A DNA stretch of 64,000 bases from positions 13,564,623 through 13,628,622 of the forward strand of contig OZ025868.1 in assembly GCA_964019415.1 (NCBI GenBank). The letters run 5' to 3'. The stretch comes from Ianthella basta. Lineage: Eukaryota > Porifera > Demospongiae > Verongiida > Ianthellidae. This document shows positions 11,718 to 24,769 of the stretch, one piece after another; within the stretch, counting starts at the first letter, position 1, and each line of letters opens with the position of its first letter. The notes beneath the pieces are model-generated. The model did no database searches, had not been told where the DNA came from, and was given only the letters and a program-made list of their open reading frames with translations. The position numbers and the translations under genes were made by a program.

Positions 11718-13290
11718 TCTGTATACTATATTGGCTTGGGTGGTTGAGCTGCATAGAAATTACCATAAGAGATAATAAATAACACAGTGTACACAGCTTT
11801 CACCAGAAGCTAGCGCGCAATGCCATTAATGTTTGCAGTAGGTATTGGTAGACTTGCTGTATTTTAGATACAAGAGTCCAAGCTACAATAGAAATGCTTA
11901 TTTATTATAAACAGAACTATGGCAAACATGTAAGGCACTATATTACATTACAATTGTACTACATTCCTTCTACAGTATTCAACTTACACAAGAAAAGAGT
12001 ATCACGTGTCGTCTCGAGCAGTTAGTTATACTGTCTTTCACCGTCTGGTCCAGTCAACACAATTAGCAGTGAGCTTACTGTTTTGATAAACAGTCAACCA
12101 ACAGCAATTTTAATGACATGCAGTGATCCTAATCTGACAATACAATCTGAAGCTTGTCTGTCTGCTTCAATTGTATATAGTGCTTCTTATACAGCATTGT
12201 AATGCTATTCATGCAATCACAAATTACTTCCTGTGCAGCAACTGCAGTTTGTTATGTGTGATGGCAAGCAGTTATAGATTTTACAGTTTTACGGTGAGTG
12301 ATTACAAGCAATTGAGAGTATACCAGGTGTCCATGCACATTGTAGCCAATTCTACCCTTCACCAGTTGCTTTGGGGTTTGGAACTAATTGAATGTGTCCT
12401 ACAGTATTGGTGACTGTATAAGTGAATCTGCCTTTGCAGCAAATCAAGGGGCCAGGTACTCTGGGCGGAGGGAGACTAGAGTGACAAGACACTCCTGGTA
12501 CAGCCATCCTGTGAGCACCTGGAATAGGAAAACTGATCTACAATGGTTAGTTAACAATTTATATAATTGAATATTTGTATATAACAATGTATTCTGCATT
12601 TATATTGTAGTTCTAGGCATGAGGCTGGAAGTGTATAAATTGATGCATGTAAATTATACAATAATGCATTGTTATAGGGTGCCTGGTCATGGATGTACAG
12701 TCACTTGTATACTTTACATGCATTGTTATGCCTATGAACAAATGTAGCCACACTGCATGCAATATATATATGTAATAATATTATTGTTATACCACAATTA
12801 TTGATATATTAGTTGTTCATCCAGCTAGCACAATTGTCATGTAAAGGGCATAATTATATAAGATATATATAAGATATATATATATAGTCATACTCATGCA
12901 ACCACATAACTGTGCAATGCATGCATGCAAATATTCCTGGACGTGTGCTGCAATGCATGGTTTGTATTGGGCTTGCGTAGTCTGCTAAGGAATTGCCATA
13001 TTATCTATAATACAATATTAATTTGTGCAAGCCATGATTGTAAATTAGATGTTCATAAAGGGATTTTATGTGGACATTCACCAGTGAGTGCATGCCTGCA
13101 TGGAGAAAATGTTCTTCAAGAATCCATAATCAGATAATTATTCTTTCTGCATATCGAAATATTCCTTATTCACATACCACTCCCACTAGCAAATATTAGC
13201 ATAATAACAGAATCTAGCTTCAATAATGAATAGTAAGAAATAAAACACCTGATGGCTGACACAGTTATGGCTATTAGGTGCAAATTTGGT
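11718..13290. other. Spacer between galectin copies 2 and 3
   Basis: AT-rich DNA that should hold the copy 2 promoter and 5' exon, which I could not place. One degenerate copy of the array-associated upstream repeat lies at about 12453-12540. Short AT and TATA simple repeats lie at 12770-12890. Confidence 0.5.
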
Positions 13291-13797
13291 TTATGCCGAA
13301 TAGGAGGCACAGATTTTACGTGGTACAGAATCGGATCCCTGGTCATTGTGTGCCACTCTGGACACAGTGTTAACAGGTGTACGATAGGCATATGTTGCTA
13401 TCTCCTTCTTATTGAGAACAATGCTAAAGTCTGCATCTTGAGCACAGACCTCCAGTGCCATTTCAGTGCCAGGAGTTGTACGAACATCTTCCACGTGCTG
13501 CTCAGTTCCCCATGATCCCCCTAGTTGACTGTTGAGGATGATAATGTTTTGCCATGGCTCCCCAGTGCTGGGATTGCTTCCCCAGTCTTTGCGATATCCA
13601 ATGCTGAGTACAATGTCGCCGTCTGCGTTAAACAGTTGGACTGCTGTCCTGCCAGTCGATGGAGCACTGTAGAATGCTTGAACACATCCTCCGACATCAA
13701 AAGATTTTAAATCAATGTACCTGCTGTTATCCGCAGAAACCTCGGTGAATCCAACCAAAGCCACAAAAAGGAGTGTGAAAGCCATAGAGACCGTCAT
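13291..13797 (-). CDS. Secreted galectin-like protein (copy 3)
   Basis: 168 residues with a signal peptide and a galectin-type domain. The sugar-site positions read S65, G67, R69, N89, W96, E99 and H101, so the first half of the site is lost and the second half mostly kept. It carries the SNPSTGEPW loop insertion shared with copies 1 and 4, which marks a subfamily. Cysteines are C38, C118 and C163. The 5' structure is legible: TATA-like box at 14797-14806, first exon ending at the donor near 14767, a second non-coding exon at 14614-14681, and an acceptor (TTTTGTGCAG) just before the coding exon. The long intron carries a CA repeat. Confidence 0.85.
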   Translation of the reverse strand: MTVSMAFTLLFVALVGFTEVSADNSRYIDLKSFDVGGCVQAFYSAPSTGRTAVQLFNADGDIVLSIGYRKDWGSNPSTGEPWQNIIILNSQLGGSWGTEQHVEDVRTTPGTEMALEVCAQDADFSIVLNKKEIATYAYRTPVNTVSRVAHNDQGSDSVPRKICASYSA

Positions 13798-14461
13798 ATT
13801 TAGTGTATAGGCTTGAATTGTTCACCTGCACAAAAAATTAATTATAAAGAAGACTGTGAAGTGCATGCCAGGGGATATGCAATAGAAGATTGAAACAGTA
13901 TACTTATTCTGCATAAATTTAGTTTGCCATTTACTTACACTGAAGAAGAAAGTATGAATGCTCTCTATCTCTTAGTTCCACAGTGTATTCTCTGACTAGC
14001 TATACCAGTAAATTTTATTTAAAGCAATCGACTGACTTGCTGGGAAAACATTAGACCCAAAAGCATGCAATACCTTACATGAAAAGGCTGATAATAGAAG
14101 CTGAACCTTATCTGTTAACAACTACGTGCTGCATCACTAGTACTTTGTGGATAGCATTTTAATAGTATCCATACAAATCATCTCCAGCTCAGATTCAGCT
14201 GGTTAATATGCAATGGAAGGTAGTTAAGATTATTAGTTTTAGCTCAATTATAGGAATTACCTACCTGCATTGCAGTCTATAGGCACATAATAGTAAATTA
14301 ATGTCCTGAGTGACTGCAAGCATATGAAACTTTACGTACATCATATATGCCTGCTCTCTCTCTCTCATAATGCACATACACATGCATACATGCAGCTAGC
14401 TATTCAATTGTATATCATGATACAATTATACGTATGTACCTTCTGATGCTTTCTCTTTGAC

Positions 14462-14470
14462 ACACGCACG

Positions 14471-14568
<98 letters not shown>
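14462..14568. repeat. CA microsatellite
   Basis: About 100 bp of near-perfect (CA)n in the 5' intron of galectin copy 3. Runs at the same place in copies 5 and 6 show that it was inherited with the duplicated gene. Confidence 0.95.
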
Positions 14569-14796
14569 AATGTTGTCATAATACGTATCATATACTCACA
14601 CTGCACTACTTACCTCAGAGAGATATAGCTGCTGGTCACTGAAGATTTGTCACAGATCAAACAGAAAAATTGAATGTAATCCTGCACAATGAAGAATGGA
14701 CATCTTTCAATCACAAGCAGTAAACCAATAGCTATTGTAAGACGATTTTCATTTAGTAAACTTACCGGACTGTTTGACAACAGAACGCAGCAACGT

Positions 14797-14844
14797 CTTT
14801 TAAATAACAGCACTTGCCAAAGTAAGTGTATTCATAGTTTCCTG
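14797..14844 (-). promoter_or_regulatory. Core promoter of galectin copy 3
   Basis: On the minus strand there is a TATA-like TATTTAAAAG. About 22 bp upstream of it is the shared motif CAGGAAACTATGAATAC (14828-14844). The first 5' exon starts just downstream. Confidence 0.65.
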
Positions 14845-15727
14845 TACAATTGTTTTAGTACGTATTGTATAGTGTGTAGCTATGATGTATTGGAAATATG
14901 TATGATTGCTTCTATGTCAGAAATCTGGCTGAAGTATCCTTATTTGAAGGTAAACATAACAGATAGTATAATTACACAAACCATGAAACCGAAACTACGT
15001 GTGGTTAACTATAATAGGGATAAATGGTAGAGTCCAAACCCAGTGTGAATGTAAAGGTGGTCTTTTGCCCTGTACTACTATAATGAAACTGTTCAGTGTT
15101 ATTATACTGTTTATAGGTCTGGTTATAGTATAAATAATATAATGCACTTGGAGTTAGACACTTAGTTTCCTTACAGTGCAGTGTTCATAGTCAAGGCAGT
15201 GTTTGCAGCAGTTATAAGTGGCCCAGTGAATGACTCATGTAGATCCAAATTTCACACATACAGTATGTCATGTGTACATGTGTGTACGCAAATCCTTTTA
15301 TGCAATATTCTGCATGTGCTGACTATATGGCTGGATTAGCTGATGGTCTGTGGTCAGCTCAAGTGGGCAAGGATGGCATAGGAAATCAATTGGGGTTGAA
15401 ATGCATATTGAATATCCTCATGGTGCATGTGAATGTGTGTGCAGACATTGCAGCTGTAGTGGTCAGGTATATTGTGGTTGGGAGGGAGTTGGGTGGTATG
15501 GCGTTTCTGGTACCAAGAATCATGCGATGATTCAATTAGGAAAAGTTGTAAACATTGGTTAGCCAGGTACACTGTGGTGGAGAGAGAATGCAGCGCCATG
15601 ACACTTCTGGTCCAGGAATCCTGTGAGCACTTCTAGTAGGAAAACCTGACAGTGTAAACATTGGTTAGTTAATTGTGTATACATGTAATTAGCTATACTG
15701 AAGATTAGGTGGCTAGCATTGTATAGC

Positions 15728-15895
15728 TATGCAGTAGAACCTGTCTAAGATGGTCACTGTATAAGGCAGGCATGCACCTTTCTATAACAGACAGCCTCTC
15801 TGGCCCAAAATAGCACTAACATAGCAATAAAACATTGCAGTCTACCTCTATAATGGAGCCTGTCTGTCTTGGAATGGTTACATTCTGTTATCACA
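15728..15895. mobile_element. Small transposon-like repeat (AACCTGTCTAAGA family)
   Basis: It begins CAGTAGAACCTGTCTAAGATGGTCAC. Close relatives lie at 21058-21240 and 24060-24235, and a partial one near 560-640. The start resembles pogo/Tigger-type terminal sequences, but the family is a guess. Confidence 0.45.
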
Positions 15896-16220
15896 CAGGT
15901 CTTATAGAATTCATGACATTGTTTTAACTAGGAATGTATAGGCCGTTAGAAGTATATGCATTTCTAGGAGCCGATTAACCCATTGATAATTCATCTGCAA
16001 TTGGACGTTTGGACAATTATCAATGATTATTATGTTTGTATAATAATTATTTAGTTTACAGCAAAGCCAATAAATTGCATTGAATTACAATTTTATACTG
16101 ATTGATGAATATCATTACTTCTGTTAAAAACTTAAGATAGGCACAGAAACTAATATTCTTCTTGTATGCAGTAGCTAAATATTAATGTCAAAAGTATTGA
16201 TTATCTTATTAGGATCCCAT

Positions 16221-16718
16221 TCACTCCTTCAAGCAGAATTTGTTCACAGTAGAATCATATTCATAATTCAGATACTCCAATGCAGCCACACTGGTGACCT
16301 CAGCTCGGTACTCATAGGTTGTTACTTCCTTTCGATTGAGTGTGATCGTAAATTCATTGTCTCCGGCACAGACCTCCAGTGCTAGTTCCATTCCTGGAGT
16401 GGACTCAATATCCTCTATGCGTACCTCAGGTCCCCACTCGTCTCCATTCTGTGTGTTAAGAATCATAATATATTCCCATGGCTCGCCAGTGATGACATTG
16501 CTTCCCCAGTTGACACGATAGTCAACGTGAAGTACATGTTCACCGTCTTCATTGTTCAAATTCACAGTAACCCTGCCTGTTGTTGGGGCAGTGTAGAAAG
16601 CATTAACACAGTTTCCAACTGCAAAAGTCTTTATGCCCATTGTCCTGGAACTTGCGTTGGCCGTGTGGGCACCAATGAAGGCAACAGCAAGGGTAATGAG
16701 GATCACAGGGGCAGTCAT
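16221..16718 (-). CDS. Secreted galectin-like protein (copy 4), sugar site retained
   Basis: 165 residues with a signal peptide ending near residue 22. All classical contact positions are present in the family form: H64, D66, R68, N88, W95, E98 and R100. The only family-wide change is D for the usual N. It has the ITGEPW loop insertion of the copy 1/3/4 subfamily. Cysteines are C37, C117 and C162. I chose the internal ATG (MTAPVIL) because it puts the hydrophobic signal first; the frame stays open 19 codons upstream. A TATA-like box and shared motif lie at 17392-17431, with a splice acceptor about 30 bp upstream of the start. Confidence 0.87.
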   Translation of the reverse strand: MTAPVILITLAVAFIGAHTANASSRTMGIKTFAVGNCVNAFYTAPTTGRVTVNLNNEDGEHVLHVDYRVNWGSNVITGEPWEYIMILNTQNGDEWGPEVRIEDIESTPGMELALEVCAGDNEFTITLNRKEVTTYEYRAEVTSVAALEYLNYEYDSTVNKFCLKE

Positions 16719-17391
16719 TGCATGCGTAGTGATTCTGAATACTGAACTGCACGAAGATAAGGTATATGCACACATGTACAGTACAGAGTGGGTATCAGTA
16801 CATGAATTAAGCGAAGCTGAACTATATATACGTCATAATAAACACACATATGCATTACCGAGAAAACCATGCTTTCTATGCCCAGTACTCCTTGGTTATT
16901 GGTCTATTTAGACATATGCATTAAATATGCTGCACACTCTGGGGATGTTTGTTGATGCATTGCTAGGTTATCAGCCTTGAGAAATATATCCCCTAATTCA
17001 AACTTTTCAAGTTTGGTGTATAGTAACATACATATTACATAACATTCATTGTATAATATTATATATATTTGAATGAAGACTGTAAAAATCTATATTATTA
17101 CAGTATAATTATAGCATGTTCATCCTGTAGTGTAATATAATTTCAGCATGCGTAATGCTATCTATTATAACAGATGGCTACAAAATGAACCATGAGTGAT
17201 GTCACACTATTTCTATACTTACATGAATAGAATCTTATCAGACGATAAATGGTGAGAATTCTTGTTAATCCCTTCAGGCAAGACACACGATAGAACTTAT
17301 CGATTGAGAGAGTACCACTTCAACTGGGGCACACTACAATTGCATGGGAAACTCATAAGTACACAGTCTCCCTGTGCCTTTGTGAGCTTCG

Positions 17392-17431
17392 GTTATATAC
17401 TCCTGCCTGTAAGTGTATTCATAACTTCCTG
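17392..17431 (-). promoter_or_regulatory. Core promoter of galectin copy 4
   Basis: The TATA box GTATATAAC lies at 17392-17400 on the minus strand. The shared motif CAGGAAGTTATGAATAC (17415-17431) lies about 15 bp upstream of it. Confidence 0.65.
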
Positions 17432-17503
17432 TTATTATGCAATGGCACAATGCACTCATTGTAGCTGCGTAATGTTAGGAGCACCTGGGGTGCATTCACG
17501 CAA

Positions 17504-17665
<162 letters not shown>

Positions 17666-18753
17666 ATGCAAAATGTGCAAACACATTAGTTTGACCAACA
17701 ATACTACTATAATTCTTAAGGCTATATGTAATATAGGCTGTAGTTGTATAATGGGAGCAAGCAGCAATATCATCAATACACAGTAAAGCATGAGTATACA
17801 CAAATGTCTGCAATTATAGTGTGAATAAGATAATATTATCATAATTATAATACTATATATGCCTGGCTGCAAAGAGAAACAAGCATGATATAACACTGCC
17901 ATTCGTGAATTGAAACTCTGTCACTGAATTCTTGCTGGTCATTTAATTGGATGAAGATATTCTTTAACCCTTAAACTTTGAACAGAAAATTACACAGGAT
18001 GTCCAGGAAACTCACAATTGTGATCTGACTGCACCTGCACAGGTATTTTGATATACTGTATAATTTCTACGCTCACGCCATGTTATTATTGCATTCACAC
18101 ACTCTGTTGCAGTAGAATGCATGCCACTTGCTGGCAGGATGCATCGCCATGGATATGTAGTTGATGCATATGTACGTAGGTAATGCAATGGCTTGATGCA
18201 AGGAATGACAGAGACTGCACATGCATGACTATACTGCAATCAATTTAATTGGATCTTGAGATACAATTAGAAGGCTACAACTAGCTGTTATTGCATGTAT
18301 ATTAGCGTTCACATCCACTGAGTGAGTTGAGTGTTTTGTGTATATGCAGGCTGCCTATTGTGAAACACCCTTGTCAATTAGACTACCAAATGTATGGGCA
18401 ATGTTTTAACCTATTCCATATTTATTGACTTAACCACGTGCACAGCTTGTGGTTGTAAGTAAAATTTGTGTCGACATGATCAGAATAATGGCAGCATAGT
18501 TAATGATTCAGCAGCATGAAAATGAAATGCTAAAGTTTATATAAGTAGTCTTTAATAGTAAAAACTAGCTACCACCAAAACTATAAGATGGTAGTGCCAT
18601 AGAGTTAGTATACTGTAGTGCAAATGAAATAATATTGATATTGCTTAGAATGGAATAAAGTAAAAGCTGCAGTACTGCTCTTAGACTAGATCTTGTTCAG
18701 CTGTAATATATTGTACTATACTGACTACTTAGCTAGTCTGCTGCTCATCTGGA

Positions 18754-19230
18754 TTAGGCTGAATAAACAACACACATCTTCTTGATGGTAGAGTCATAAT
18801 CGTAACTTTCAAACTCCAAGCGAGACACCTTTGTATCAGTGCGGTATTCATAGGTTGCCAGCTCCTTCTGGTTCATATCGATTGAGAAGTCACTATCCTC
18901 CGCACAAATCACAAATTGCAACACCGTGCCAGGAGTGGACTTTATGCCCGTCACACGCTCTTCTGGCCCCCATGACCCTGAAGTGCGAGTGTTGAGGACT
19001 ACAGTGTCTTGCACTAGAGGGGATCCCCAGCTCACACGGTAGTCAACGTGAAGCACTATGTCACCAGCTGCATCAATCAAGTTGATTGAGGCCCTCCCTG
19101 TAGGAGGAGCTGTGTAGTCTACTTCAACACAATTTCCAACATTGAAGTTTTCAATGTCAATATACTCGGCATTTGCATATGCCCCAATGAAGGAGACCAC
19201 AAGGGAGATGAAGATCACAGAGGCTGCCAT
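18754..19230 (-). CDS. Secreted galectin-like protein (copy 5), sugar site retained
   Basis: 158 residues. The signal peptide is residues 1-21 (cut after AYANA). The single galectin-type domain has H61, D63, R65, N80, W87, E90 and R92 all in place (HVDYR; WGPEERV). Three cysteines are C34, C109 and C153. It differs from copy 6 at only two residues near the C-terminus, and flanking introns and spacers are equally close, so the duplication or conversion is recent. The 5' leader is split: second non-coding exon 19957-20018, first exon ending at the donor near 20103, TATA-like box 20138-20147. The intron bears a CA repeat. Confidence 0.9.
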   Translation of the reverse strand: MAASVIFISLVVSFIGAYANAEYIDIENFNVGNCVEVDYTAPPTGRASINLIDAAGDIVLHVDYRVSWGSPLVQDTVVLNTRTSGSWGPEERVTGIKSTPGTVLQFVICAEDSDFSIDMNQKELATYEYRTDTKVSRLEFESYDYDSTIKKMCVVYSA

Positions 19231-19774
19231 TCTGAATTGACTTGTGTCTTTGAGCTACACAAAGAGAAACGATGCATTTGGATTCATTATTAGTTGCACT
19301 TGCAGTCTCTTCTCTGACTAGCTATACAAGTAAGTTTATTTTAAAGTAATTGACTAGTTGTTTGGCAAATTAGACCAAACTCAATACCATACAGGGATGA
19401 GAAAGCTGATAATAGAAGCTGAACCTTATCTGTCAACAATTAACTGCTTGCTTCATCACTAGCACATTGTACACAGCATTTTAATAGTATCCATGTATAC
19501 ACACCATCTCCAGTTCAGCTGCAGCTGGTTAATATGCAATGGCAGGTAGTTAAGATTAATATAGTTTTAGCTCAGTTAAGAATTATCTACCTGTATTGCA
19601 GCCAATAGACACATGTATTTAATGTCCTGAGTGACTGCAAGCATTTGAACGAGTAAATACTATAATGCGCCTGCTCTCTCTCTCTCTCTCTCTTGATGCA
19701 CGCGAACATGCATACAAGCAGCTAGCTGTTCGCTCGCATAAAATGCTAGCCGTTGATGCTTTATCTGTGACACA

Positions 19775-19777
<3 letters not shown>

Positions 19778-19848
<71 letters not shown>

Positions 19849-19912
19849 CACACACACGCACACACACACATACACACAGGCGCGCACACACACACACACA
19901 CACGACCAACGT
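19778..19912. repeat. CA microsatellite in the copy 5 leader intron
   Basis: (CA)n interrupted by GGCGCG, equivalent to 22798-22908 in the next duplicon but of different length. It is the most visible difference between the two units. Confidence 0.95.
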
Positions 19913-20137
19913 TATCATAATACGTATATATCATATACTCACACTGCACTACTTACCTCAGAGAGGTAGCTGCTAAAGTCACTGAAGATTTGTCACAGTT
20001 CAAGAAGACAGTGTAATCCTGCATGATGAAGAATGGACATCTTTCAATCACAAGCAGTAAACCTATAGGTATTGTAAGACGATTTTCATTTAGTAAACTT
20101 ACCAGATTGTTTGACAACAGAACGTTCGTGGGAACGT

Positions 20138-20184
20138 CTTTAAATAACAGAACCTGCCAAAGTAAGTGTATTCATAGTTTCCTG
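20138..20184 (-). promoter_or_regulatory. Core promoter of galectin copy 5
   Basis: TTATTTAAAG TATA-like box at 20138-20147, with the shared motif CAGGAAACTATGAATAC at 20168-20184, about 20 bp upstream. Confidence 0.65.
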
Positions 20185-21776
20185 TACAATATTGTTTTAG
20201 CACATATTGTATAGTGTGTAAGGTGTATTGGAAATATGTATGATTGCTTCTATGTCAAAAATCTGGCTGAAGTATCCTTGAAGGTAAACATAACAGATAT
20301 AATTATACAAATCATGCAAATGAATCTACAAGTGGTTAACTATATAAGGATTAATGGTCGGTCTAAACCCAGTGTCATTGTAAAGGTGGTCTTTTTGCCT
20401 TGTATACTACTATAATGAAGCGGTTCAGTGTTATTATACTATCTACAGGTCGTGGTTATAATATATATTATATAATGCACTTGGAGTTAGACACTTAGTT
20501 TCCTTACAGTGCAGTGTTCATAGTCAAGGTAGTGTTTGCAGCAGTTAAAAGTGGTTCAGTGAATGACTCATGTAGATCCAAATTATACAGTCTGTCATGT
20601 GTACATGTGTGTACGCAAATCCTTTTATGCAATATTCTGCATGTGCTGACTATATGGCTGGATTAGCCAATGATCTGTGGTCAGCGTAAAGTGGGCAAGG
20701 ATGGCATAGGAAATGAGTTGGGGTTGAAAAGCATATTGAATGTCTCTACGATGGTGGTTACTGTTTAAGTGCGTATTTTGCAACTGCAGTGGTCAGGTAC
20801 ATTGTGGTTGGGAGGGAGTTGGGTGGTATGGTGTACCTGGTCCAAGAATCTCGTGATCAATCATTTAGGAAAAGTTGTAAACATTGGTTAACCAGGTACA
20901 CTGTGGTGGAGAGAGAATGCAGCGCCATGACACTCCTGGTCCAGGAATCCTGTGAGTACTTCTAGTAGGAAAAGCTCTAAATAATGGTTAGTTAATTGTG
21001 TATGTGTGTAATTAGCTACTGTAGATCAGTAGGTGGCTAGCATTGTATAGCTATGCAGTAGAACCTGTCTAAGATGGTCACTGTATAAGGCAGCCATGCA
21101 TCTTTCTATAGCAGACAGCCTCTCTGGTCCAAAATAGCACTAACATAGCAATAATACATTGCAGTCTACCTCTATAATGGAGCCACCTCTCTATAAAGGC
21201 TACTTATATATATATATACAGTTGGCCCACAGGTGTCTGTCTTTGAATGGTTCTGTATACTGCATATATACAGTTGTTCTTCTACACAACAAACAGTGGC
21301 AGGGTGATGAGCACTGATCATCTGCGTGTAAAGGGCATGCATGGAGCAAAGGGCTGTATGAAGCACCCTTGTCAATTGGACCACCAGATGTGTGGGCAAT
21401 GTTTTTAACCTATTCCATATTTATTGACTTAACCATGTGTACAACTTGTGGTTGTAAGTTAAAATCTGTGTCGACATGCTCAGAAAAATTGCAGCATAGT
21501 TAATGAATCAGCAGCATGAAAATGAAATACTAAATTTTATATAAGTAGTTATTAATGGTCAAAACTGAAGAAATTTCCAAAGATATAAGTCTTAGATGGT
21601 AATGCCATAAAGTTAGCATAATTTAAAGCTAGCATACCATAGTGCAAATGAAATACTATAGATATCACTTAGAATGGAATTAGTAAAAGCTGCAGTACTG
21701 CTCTTAGACTAGATCTTGTTCAGCTGTAATATATTGTACTATACTGACTACTTAGCTAGTCTGCTGCTCAACTAGA

Positions 21777-22253
21777 TTAGGCTGAATAAACAACACACAT
21801 CTGCTTGAGGGTAGAGTCATAATCGTAACTTTCAAACTCCAAGCGAGACACCTTTGTATCAGTGCGGTATTCATAGGTTGCCAGCTCCTTCTGGTTCATA
21901 TCGATTGAGAAGTCACTATCCTCCGCACAAATCACAAATTGCAACACCGTGCCAGGAGTGGACTTTATGCCCGTCACACGCTCTTCTGGCCCCCATGACC
22001 CTGAAGTGCGAGTGTTGAGGACTACAGTGTCTTGCACTAGAGGGGATCCCCAGCTCACACGGTAGTCAACGTGAAGCACTATGTCACCAGCTGCATCAAT
22101 CAAGTTGATTGAGGCCCTCCCTGTAGGAGGAGCTGTGTAGTCTACTTCAACACAATTTCCAACATTGAAGTTTTCAATGTCAATATACTCGGCATTTGCA
22201 TATGCCCCAATGAAGGAGACCACAAGGGAGATGAAGATCACAGAGGCTGCCAT
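21777..22253 (-). CDS. Secreted galectin-like protein (copy 6), near-identical to copy 5
   Basis: 158 residues, identical to copy 5 except two residues in the last ten (STLKQMC versus STIKKMC). The signal peptide (1-21), complete sugar-contact set and three cysteines are as in copy 5. Leader exons are repeated at the equivalent places, with TATA-like box 23143-23152 and motif 23173-23189. The gene appears functional. Expression cannot be told apart from copy 5 without using the few differing bases. Confidence 0.9.
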   Translation of the reverse strand: MAASVIFISLVVSFIGAYANAEYIDIENFNVGNCVEVDYTAPPTGRASINLIDAAGDIVLHVDYRVSWGSPLVQDTVVLNTRTSGSWGPEERVTGIKSTPGTVLQFVICAEDSDFSIDMNQKELATYEYRTDTKVSRLEFESYDYDSTLKQMCVVYSA

Positions 22254-22797
22254 TCTGAATTGACTTGTGTCTTTGAGCTACACAAAGAGAAACGATGCAT
22301 TTGGATTCATTATTAGTTGCACTTGCAGTCTCTTCTCTGACTAGCTATACAAGTAAGTTTATTTTAAAGTAATTGACTAGTTGTTTGGCAAATTAGACCA
22401 AACTCAATACCATACAGGGATGAGAAAGCTGATAATAGAAGCTGAACCTTATCTGTCAACAATTAACTGCTTGCTTCATCACTAGCACATTGTACACAGC
22501 ATTTTAATAGTATCCATGTATACACACCATCTCCAGTTCAGCTGCAGCTGGTTAATATGCAATGGCAGGTAGTTAAGATTAATATAGTTTTAGCTCAGTT
22601 AAGAATTATCTACCTGTATTGCAGCCAATAGACACATGTATTTAATGTCCTGAGTGACTGCAAGCATTTGAACGAGTAAATACTATAATGCGCCTGCTCT
22701 CTCTCTCTCTCTCTCTTGATGCACGCGAACATGCATACAAGCAGCTAGCTGTTCGCTCGCATAAAATGCTAGCCGTTGATGCTTTATCTGTGACACA

Positions 22798-22845
<48 letters not shown>

Positions 22846-22908
22846 CGCGCACACACACGCACACACACACACACATACACACAGGCGCGCACACACACAC
22901 ACACACAC
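22798..22908. repeat. CA microsatellite in the copy 6 leader intron
   Basis: (CA)n with two GGCGCG interruptions. It is shorter than the equivalent run in unit 1. Confidence 0.95.
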
Positions 22909-23142
22909 GACCAACGTTATCATAATACGTATATATCATATACTCACACTGCACTACTTACCTCAGAGAGGTAGCTGCTAAAGTCACTGAAGATTTGTCA
23001 CAGTTCAAGAAGACAGTGTAATCCTGCATGATGAAGAATGGACATCTTTCAATCACAAGCAGTAAACCTATAGGTATTGTAAGACGATTTTCATTTAGTA
23101 AACTTACCAGATTGTTTGACAACAGAATGTTCGTGGGAACGT

Positions 23143-23189
23143 CTTTAAATAACAGAACCTGCCAAAGTAAGTGTATTCATAGTTTCCTG
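23143..23189 (-). promoter_or_regulatory. Core promoter of galectin copy 6
   Basis: TATA-like TTATTTAAAG at 23143-23152 and shared motif CAGGAAACTATGAATAC at 23173-23189, as in copy 5. Confidence 0.65.
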
Positions 23190-24769
23190 TACAATATTGT
23201 TTTAGCACATATTGTATAGTGTGTAAGATGTATTGGAAATATGTATGATTGCTTCTATGTCAAAAATCTGGCTGAAGTATCCTTGAAGGTAAACATAACA
23301 GATATAATTATACAAATCATGCAAATGAATCTACAAGTGGTTAACTTATAAGGATTAATGGTCGGTCTAAACCCAGTGTCATTGTAAAGGTGGTCTTTTT
23401 GCCTTGTATACTACTATAATGAAGCGGTTCAGTGTTATTATACTGTCTACAGGTCGTGGTTATAATATATATTATATAATGCACTGGGAGTTAGACACTT
23501 AGTTTCCTTACAGTGCAGTGTTCATAGTCAAGGTAGTGTTTGTAGCAGTTAAAAGTGGCCCAGTGAATGACTCATGTAGATCTAAATTATACAGTCTGTC
23601 ATGTGTACATGTGTGTACGCAAATCCTTTTATGCAATATTCTGCATGTGCTGACTATATGGCTGGATTAGCCAATGATCTGTGGTCAGCGTAAAGTGGGC
23701 AAGGATGGCATAGGAAATGAGTTGGGGTTGAAAAGCATATTGAATGTCTCTACAATGGTGGTTACTGTTTAAGTGCGTATTTTGCAACTGCAGTGGTCAG
23801 GTACATTGTGGTTGGGAGGGAGTTGGGTGGTATGGTGTACCTGGTCCAAGAATCTCGTGATCAATCATTTAGGAAAAGTTGTAAACATTGGTTAGCCAGG
23901 TACACTGTGGTGGAGAGAGAATGCAGCGCCATGACACTCCTGGTCCAGGAATCCTGTGAGTACTTCTAGTAGGAAAAGCTCTAAATAATGGTTAGTTAAT
24001 TGTGTATGTGTGTAATTAGCTACTGTAGATCAGTAGGTGGCTAGCATTGTATAGCTATGCAGTAGAACCTGTCTAAGATGGTCACTGTATAAGGCAGCCA
24101 TGCACCTTTCTATAACAGACAGCCTCTCTGGTCCAAAATAGCACTAACATAGCAATAATACATTGCAGTCTACCTCTATAATGGAGCCACCTCTCTATAA
24201 AGCCACTTATATATATATATATACAGTTGGCCCACAGGTGTCTGTCTTTGAATGGTTCTGTATACTGCATATATACAGTTGTTCTTCTACGCAACAAACA
24301 GTGGCAGGGTGATGAGCACTGATCATCTGCGTGTAAAGGGCATGCATGTAGCAAAGGGCTGTATGAAGCACCCTTGTCAATTGGACCACCAGATGTGTGG
24401 GCAATGTTTTTAACCTATTCCATATTTATTGACTTAACCATGTGTACAACTTGTGGTTGTAAGTTAAAATCTGTGTCGACATGCTCAGAAAAATTGCAGC
24501 ATAGTTAATGAATCAGCAGCATGAAAATGAAATACTAAATTTTATATAAGTAGTTATTAATGGTCAAAACTGAAACATTTACCAAAGATATAAGTCTTAG
24601 ATGGTAATGCCATAAAGTTAATATACCCTAGTGCAAATGAAATACTATAGATATCACTTAGAATGGAATTAGTAAAAGCTGCAGTACTGCTCTTAGACTA
24701 CATCTTGTTCAGCTGAAATATATTGAACTATACTGACTACTTAGCTAGCCTGCTGCTCAACTACATAGA

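Larger units (their letters stand above)
13798..16220. other. 5' region of copy 3 and spacer to copy 4
   Basis: This stretch has the non-coding exons and promoter of copy 3, then a block homologous to 20.2-21.2 and 23.2-24.2 kb. That block includes two adjacent copies of an upstream repeat (about 15455-15670) and a transposon fragment (15728-15895). No coding sequence is recognised. Confidence 0.6.
18355..21355. repeat. Tandem duplicon A, unit 1 (about 3.0 kb)
   Basis: Contains copy 5, its leader exons, CA repeat, promoter, upstream repeats and transposon fragment. It aligns almost base for base with the following unit. The start-codon spacing is 3023 bp. Confidence 0.85.
21356..24361. repeat. 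Tandem duplicon A, unit 2 (about 3.0 kb)
   Basis: Contains copy 6 and the same order of elements as unit 1. The start-codon spacing to copy 7 is 2993 bp. A partial third unit carries copy 7 and loses homology upstream of about 25290. Confidence 0.85.
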
